Source: Planctomycetota bacterium
GTDB lineage: Bacteria > Planctomycetota > Planctomycetia > Pirellulales > Pirellulaceae
Reading direction: 5' to 3'
Length of the DNA stretch: 15,629 nt
Assembly (NCBI GenBank): GCA_026692885.1
Contig: JAPLNJ010001038.1
Coordinates: 1 to 15,629, forward strand
In this document: positions 13,615 to 15,629 of the stretch, one piece after another
How the letters are laid out: each line of letters opens with the position of its first letter
Position numbering within the stretch: the first letter of the stretch is position 1
Position numbers and translations under genes: made by a program
Notes under the pieces: generated by a model
Seen by the model: the letters and a program-made list of their open reading frames with translations, nothing else
Databases searched by the model: none
What the model was told of the DNA's origin: nothing

Positions 13615-13720
13615 AAAAAACCGACGTGTCCAAACACCCAGGGGTATTCGACCACGTCGGTTTACTCGTCAACGGACCCACCGGCACCGCCGGGTTGCCC
13701 TTCATCTAGTCATCCGACCA
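13615..13720 (-). repeat. Dispersed structured repeat, copy 4
   Basis: On the minus strand: GGATGACTAG block, first hairpin (CCGG/CCGG core), a GGT...ACC pair where other copies have GGC...GCC, then the terminator hairpin at 13621-13660 (apical stem GAATACC-CCTG-GGTGTTT) with a U-tract. It separates the possible 65-residue gene (stop at 13813) from the Gly/Tyr-rich protein gene. The 90 bases between 13721 and 13812 hold nothing recognisable. Confidence 0.85.
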
Positions 13721-13812
13721 CTAGAGGCATTGTATGGTGGAGAACGGCGAAAACAAGTACCTACGAGTCGAAACGATAGAACCGCGAGACTGGCCGAATG
13801 GCTGGATTGTCA

Positions 13813-14010
13813 CTACGCCGCCTTGCGATCGTACCATTTCAAGGCCCCACCCAGGGATTCGCGGAGGATGATTTCGTTGCTGCTCAGCGACTCGACCGCA
13901 TCTGCCTCCTTCCCGGTCTCGACCTGCTTCGGCGTCCGGTAATCAATCTGATTGGGCACACTGGCACGCGAGAGGGCCTTCCTATTCACGCAGAACTCGA
14001 CGAGGGGCAT
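13813..14010 (-). CDS. Possible 65-residue hypothetical protein
   Basis: From an ATG at 14010 the frame gives MPLVEFCVNRKALSRASVPN, then DYRTPKQVETGKEADAVESL and SSNEIILRESLGGALKWYDR before the stop. The charged composition and a plausible C-terminal helix make it more protein-like than the competing frames, and it follows the DUF2127 stop by 13 bases. No ribosome binding site is visible and no family was recognised, so it may be a short real gene, a C-terminal remnant or chance. Confidence 0.35.
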   Translation of the reverse strand: MPLVEFCVNRKALSRASVPNQIDYRTPKQVETGKEADAVESLSSNEIILRESLGGALKWYDRKAA

Positions 14011-14023
14011 TATGAGAATGACA

Positions 14024-14530
14024 TCAAAGTGTCCGACCAAGTGAGACAGTCGAATTTTGACGTCGTTTTGAGTTAACCAGGACGCCCGCGAGAAATACCA
14101 CCACGCCAACGTTGACCAGCAAGACGGCGACCCGTGGCCAGGTGAGTCCACGCCACACCTCGAATACCTCGATCGGAATGTACAGCCCTCCGGAAAGCAG
14201 GCCAAACCATTCGGCCCATCGCTGCTGCATCCAGAGGCCGTACGCCTGGGCGAACCTGATGATGCAGTACAGGAGTGCCGACAGCGCCAGCATCCAGATC
14301 TGCAAGTCCGTGACGCGATCAGCTGCCTCGATGAATATGCTCGGGTAGTGACGGGCGGGATTGAAGTGCAGGACGTTGACGAGTTGAACGGCAGCCTGAT
14401 GCAGGTCCTTCTGCATGAAGGTTAACAGTCCGCAGCCAGCGACGAGGACGAGAAACCCTTTCAGCGCCTCGAAGAGCGAGACCATCCGCAACCCGTTCAC
14501 AGTTGCCGTTGTTCCGCCCGTTGCTTTCAC
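14024..14530 (-). CDS. DUF2127 family membrane protein
   Basis: This 168-residue integral membrane protein matches the DUF2127 pattern: SLFEALKGFLVLVAGCGLLT, DLHQAAVQLVNVLHFNPARH, YPSIF, a membrane span around ALLYCIIRFAQAYGLW, then QRWAEWFGLLSGGLYIP, FEVW and a final span VAVLLVNVGVVVFLAG. Four membrane segments are likely. The function of the family is unknown. The start is GTG at 14530, supported by AAGGAG eight bases upstream. It follows the secreted repeat protein gene with a 95-base gap that contains a palindrome cluster. A decayed copy of its second half lies at 11250-11419. Confidence 0.85.
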   Translation of the reverse strand: MKATGGTTATVNGLRMVSLFEALKGFLVLVAGCGLLTFMQKDLHQAAVQLVNVLHFNPARHYPSIFIEAADRVTDLQIWMLALSALLYCIIRFAQAYGLWMQQRWAEWFGLLSGGLYIPIEVFEVWRGLTWPRVAVLLVNVGVVVFLAGVLVNSKRRQNSTVSLGRTL

Positions 14531-14565
14531 CTAGGACACTCCTTACCCTCCTCTGCGGCTCCATT

Positions 14566-14590
14566 CCACTCAAGTGGACTGAAGTCCACT
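14566..14590. promoter_or_regulatory. Interlocking palindromes between two genes
   Basis: CCACT-CA-AGTGG (14566-14577) overlaps AGTGGACT-GA-AGTCCACT (14573-14590), so one central AGTGG can pair with either flank. The site lies between the secreted repeat protein stop (14626) and the DUF2127 ribosome binding site, about 40 bases before the GTG. It could be a dimeric or trimeric operator, or a pair of competing RNA hairpins. No binding protein can be named. Confidence 0.4.
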
Positions 14591-14625
14591 CTACGAAAGA
14601 ACTGCGGAGTGTTTCTGCCGTGTCC

Positions 14626-15198
14626 TTACGTAGCGAAGTCTGGGTTCTTGTCGAGCGATTCGACCTGGATCGCGCTCTGCGCAGCCGCGCGGTCGGTCGT
14701 CACGCGGATCCTCATGCCGGGCTTCAGGTCGGCCGCTCGACAGACGACGCCGTCACAGGTGATCTTGGCGTCAACGGCCACGGCGTAGGTCTGCTCGTCA
14801 CTCCCCTGCGTGCCCTTCATGACCAGCCGGTCGCCGCTGATGCTGACGAGTTTCCCGTTATGACGGTTGCTGGCCGTGAAGGCCGGGCGTTTGTCGAATC
14901 CTTCAATTCGGATCACCAATGGCGGGTCTGCGTTCCGGATCGTCACGCGGATGCTCGTCCCGGCCTTGAGATCGGCAGGCGGGCAGTCCCGGCCGTCCAC
15001 GGTCACCCTGACGTTGCGTGCCAAGGTGTGAGAACGCTCGTTCCCGTCTTTGCCGGTCATCACCAGCGTGTCGCTCGTCACGCTGACCAGCTTGCCGTCG
15101 TGCGTACGTTCCATCTTTGCCTTGAACTCTGCGGCGGCCAGCACGCCCACAAACATCGCCAGGGCTAACGGCGCAAACAGAAACATGCGGTAAGCCAT
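14626..15198 (-). CDS. Secreted protein with two tandem DUF5666-like beta modules
   Basis: This 190-residue protein has a signal peptide (FLFAPLALAMFVGVLAAA). Two copies of one ~75-residue module follow, at about 33-107 and 113-188, each with the order HxGKLVS, a SDTLVM/GDRLVM strand, a T(V/C)DG turn with one nearby Cys, ADLKxG, IRVT and a final (F/L)DK(R/N)P(A/D)F. The pattern resembles DUF5666-type small beta-barrel domains, so the name is tentative. Two cysteines per module could form disulfides outside the cytoplasm. The start is the ATG at 15198, with AAAGGAAAG about ten bases upstream. A frameshifted 5' fragment of a duplicate lies at 11420-11568. Confidence 0.75.
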   Translation of the reverse strand: MAYRMFLFAPLALAMFVGVLAAAEFKAKMERTHDGKLVSVTSDTLVMTGKDGNERSHTLARNVRVTVDGRDCPPADLKAGTSIRVTIRNADPPLVIRIEGFDKRPAFTASNRHNGKLVSISGDRLVMKGTQGSDEQTYAVAVDAKITCDGVVCRAADLKPGMRIRVTTDRAAAQSAIQVESLDKNPDFAT

Positions 15199-15238
15199 TT
15201 GGATACCACTTTCCTTTCAGATTTGGCTGAATGATTCA

Positions 15239-15370
15239 TCATGCAGTCTGATCCTTGCCCACGATCGACAGTTTCTTCATGTCGAAGCCGCTTTTCTGGA
15301 GTTCGCGGACGGCGTCCTCCGCTTGGTCGTGAGATGCAAAAACAGCAACTACGGAGTTGTTCTCGGACAT
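15239..15370 (-). pseudogene. Truncated YflT/GSP17M-type stress protein paralog
   Basis: The frame gives 43 residues, MSENNSVVAVFASHDQAEDA then VRELQKSGFDMKKLSIVGKD and QTA before the stop. The first 40 are near-identical to the intact protein encoded at 5334-4801; the rest of that protein, including both membrane segments, is missing. The ribosome binding site and start are conserved. The last three codons belong to the adjoining duplicated segment, so the truncation coincides with a recombination junction. Confidence 0.85.
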
Positions 15371-15480
15371 GCTTCGGTTCCTCAGCGGGTCAGGGGAAAA
15401 GACAGCACACGGCCCGATGCGATCGTTGCTGCGGTTCGAAGACGCTCGCCCCGGAGGGACGGTTTCGCGTCGCCGAAAAC

Positions 15481-15590
15481 AAAAAAAGCCGACGCGGCGG
15501 AACACCTAGAGGTATTCGACCACGTCGGCTTACTCGTCAACGAGCCCCCCAAGCACAGTCGGGTTGCTCCTTACCTAGTCATCCGACAAC
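15481..15590 (-). repeat. Dispersed structured repeat, copy 5
   Basis: On the minus strand: GTTGTCGGATGACTAG block, first hairpin CCCGA-loop-TTGGG (an A-U and a G-U pair where copy 3 has G-U and G-C), CTCG-TTGA-CGAG, then the terminator hairpin at 15488-15529 with apical stem GAATACC-TCTA-GGTGTTC and seven U. A G-U wobble in the basal stem (GTGG/CCGC) keeps the helix. It lies about 110 bases upstream of the truncated stress paralog, the same arrangement as copy 3 and the intact paralog, and similarity continues past 15600. Confidence 0.87.
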
Positions 15591-15629
15591 TTCCCATCAA
15601 CTTCCGGGCGGAGTCCCGCTCACGGTCAC

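Noticed and set aside
119..15590. CRISPR array
   Set aside because: The repeats are ~108 bp, kilobases apart, diverged and internally structured; there are no short regular spacers and no cas genes.
1..15629. tRNA or rRNA genes
   Set aside because: No cloverleaf with a GTTCRA-type arm and no rRNA-like conserved stretch was found on either strand by reading.

Overview
The window comes from a GC-rich bacterium. The gene families, the frequent GTG/TTG starts and the many small secreted or membrane proteins suggest a planctomycete (Pirellulales-like). That assignment is inference; there is no rRNA or other marker gene here. Nearly everything is on the minus strand. The only convincing plus-strand gene is a GH13 amylase.

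Layout from right to left, in the direction of minus-strand transcription. (a) 15629-13813 holds a repeat unit, a truncated stress-protein paralog, a secreted two-repeat protein, a DUF2127 membrane protein and a possible 65-residue protein. (b) 13720-11610 holds another repeat unit, a secreted Gly/Tyr-rich protein, a PHB-depolymerase-like esterase and a small unknown protein. (c) 11619-11176 is a decayed duplicate of part of region (a), collapsed by an internal deletion. (d) 11160-8298 is an MgtA-type Mg2+ P-type ATPase split by one in-frame UGA, followed by an unannotated 42-residue membrane protein. (e) 8300-7700 has an intergenic stretch with hairpins and a possible transposase relic, then a WGR-domain protein tail to tail with the amylase (6257-7699). 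(f) 6062-5604 holds fragments of a TrkA-C protein and a cardiolipin synthase. (g) 5568-1 holds a repeat unit, an intact YflT/GSP17M-type stress protein, another repeat unit, then a tight cluster (DUF2007 protein, Zn-alcohol dehydrogenase, alpha-glucan phosphorylase) ending in a broken site-2 protease and a fifth repeat unit.

Functional theme: glucan breakdown (phosphorylase, amylase), alcohol/aldehyde redox chemistry, Mg2+ import and small envelope or stress proteins. This looks like a starvation or stress-survival region in which several genes have decayed to fragments.

The most unusual signal is a family of five ~108-bp repeats at about 119, 4474, 5461, 13615 and 15481. All have the same orientation and all lie in minus-strand intergenic space. 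Read on the minus strand, each ends in a long hairpin followed by a U-tract, which is a textbook intrinsic terminator. Each also has an upstream hairpin whose sequence varies between copies while pairing is kept. This fits a dispersed structured RNA or mobile terminator/attenuator rather than the short spurious proteins it could be translated into.
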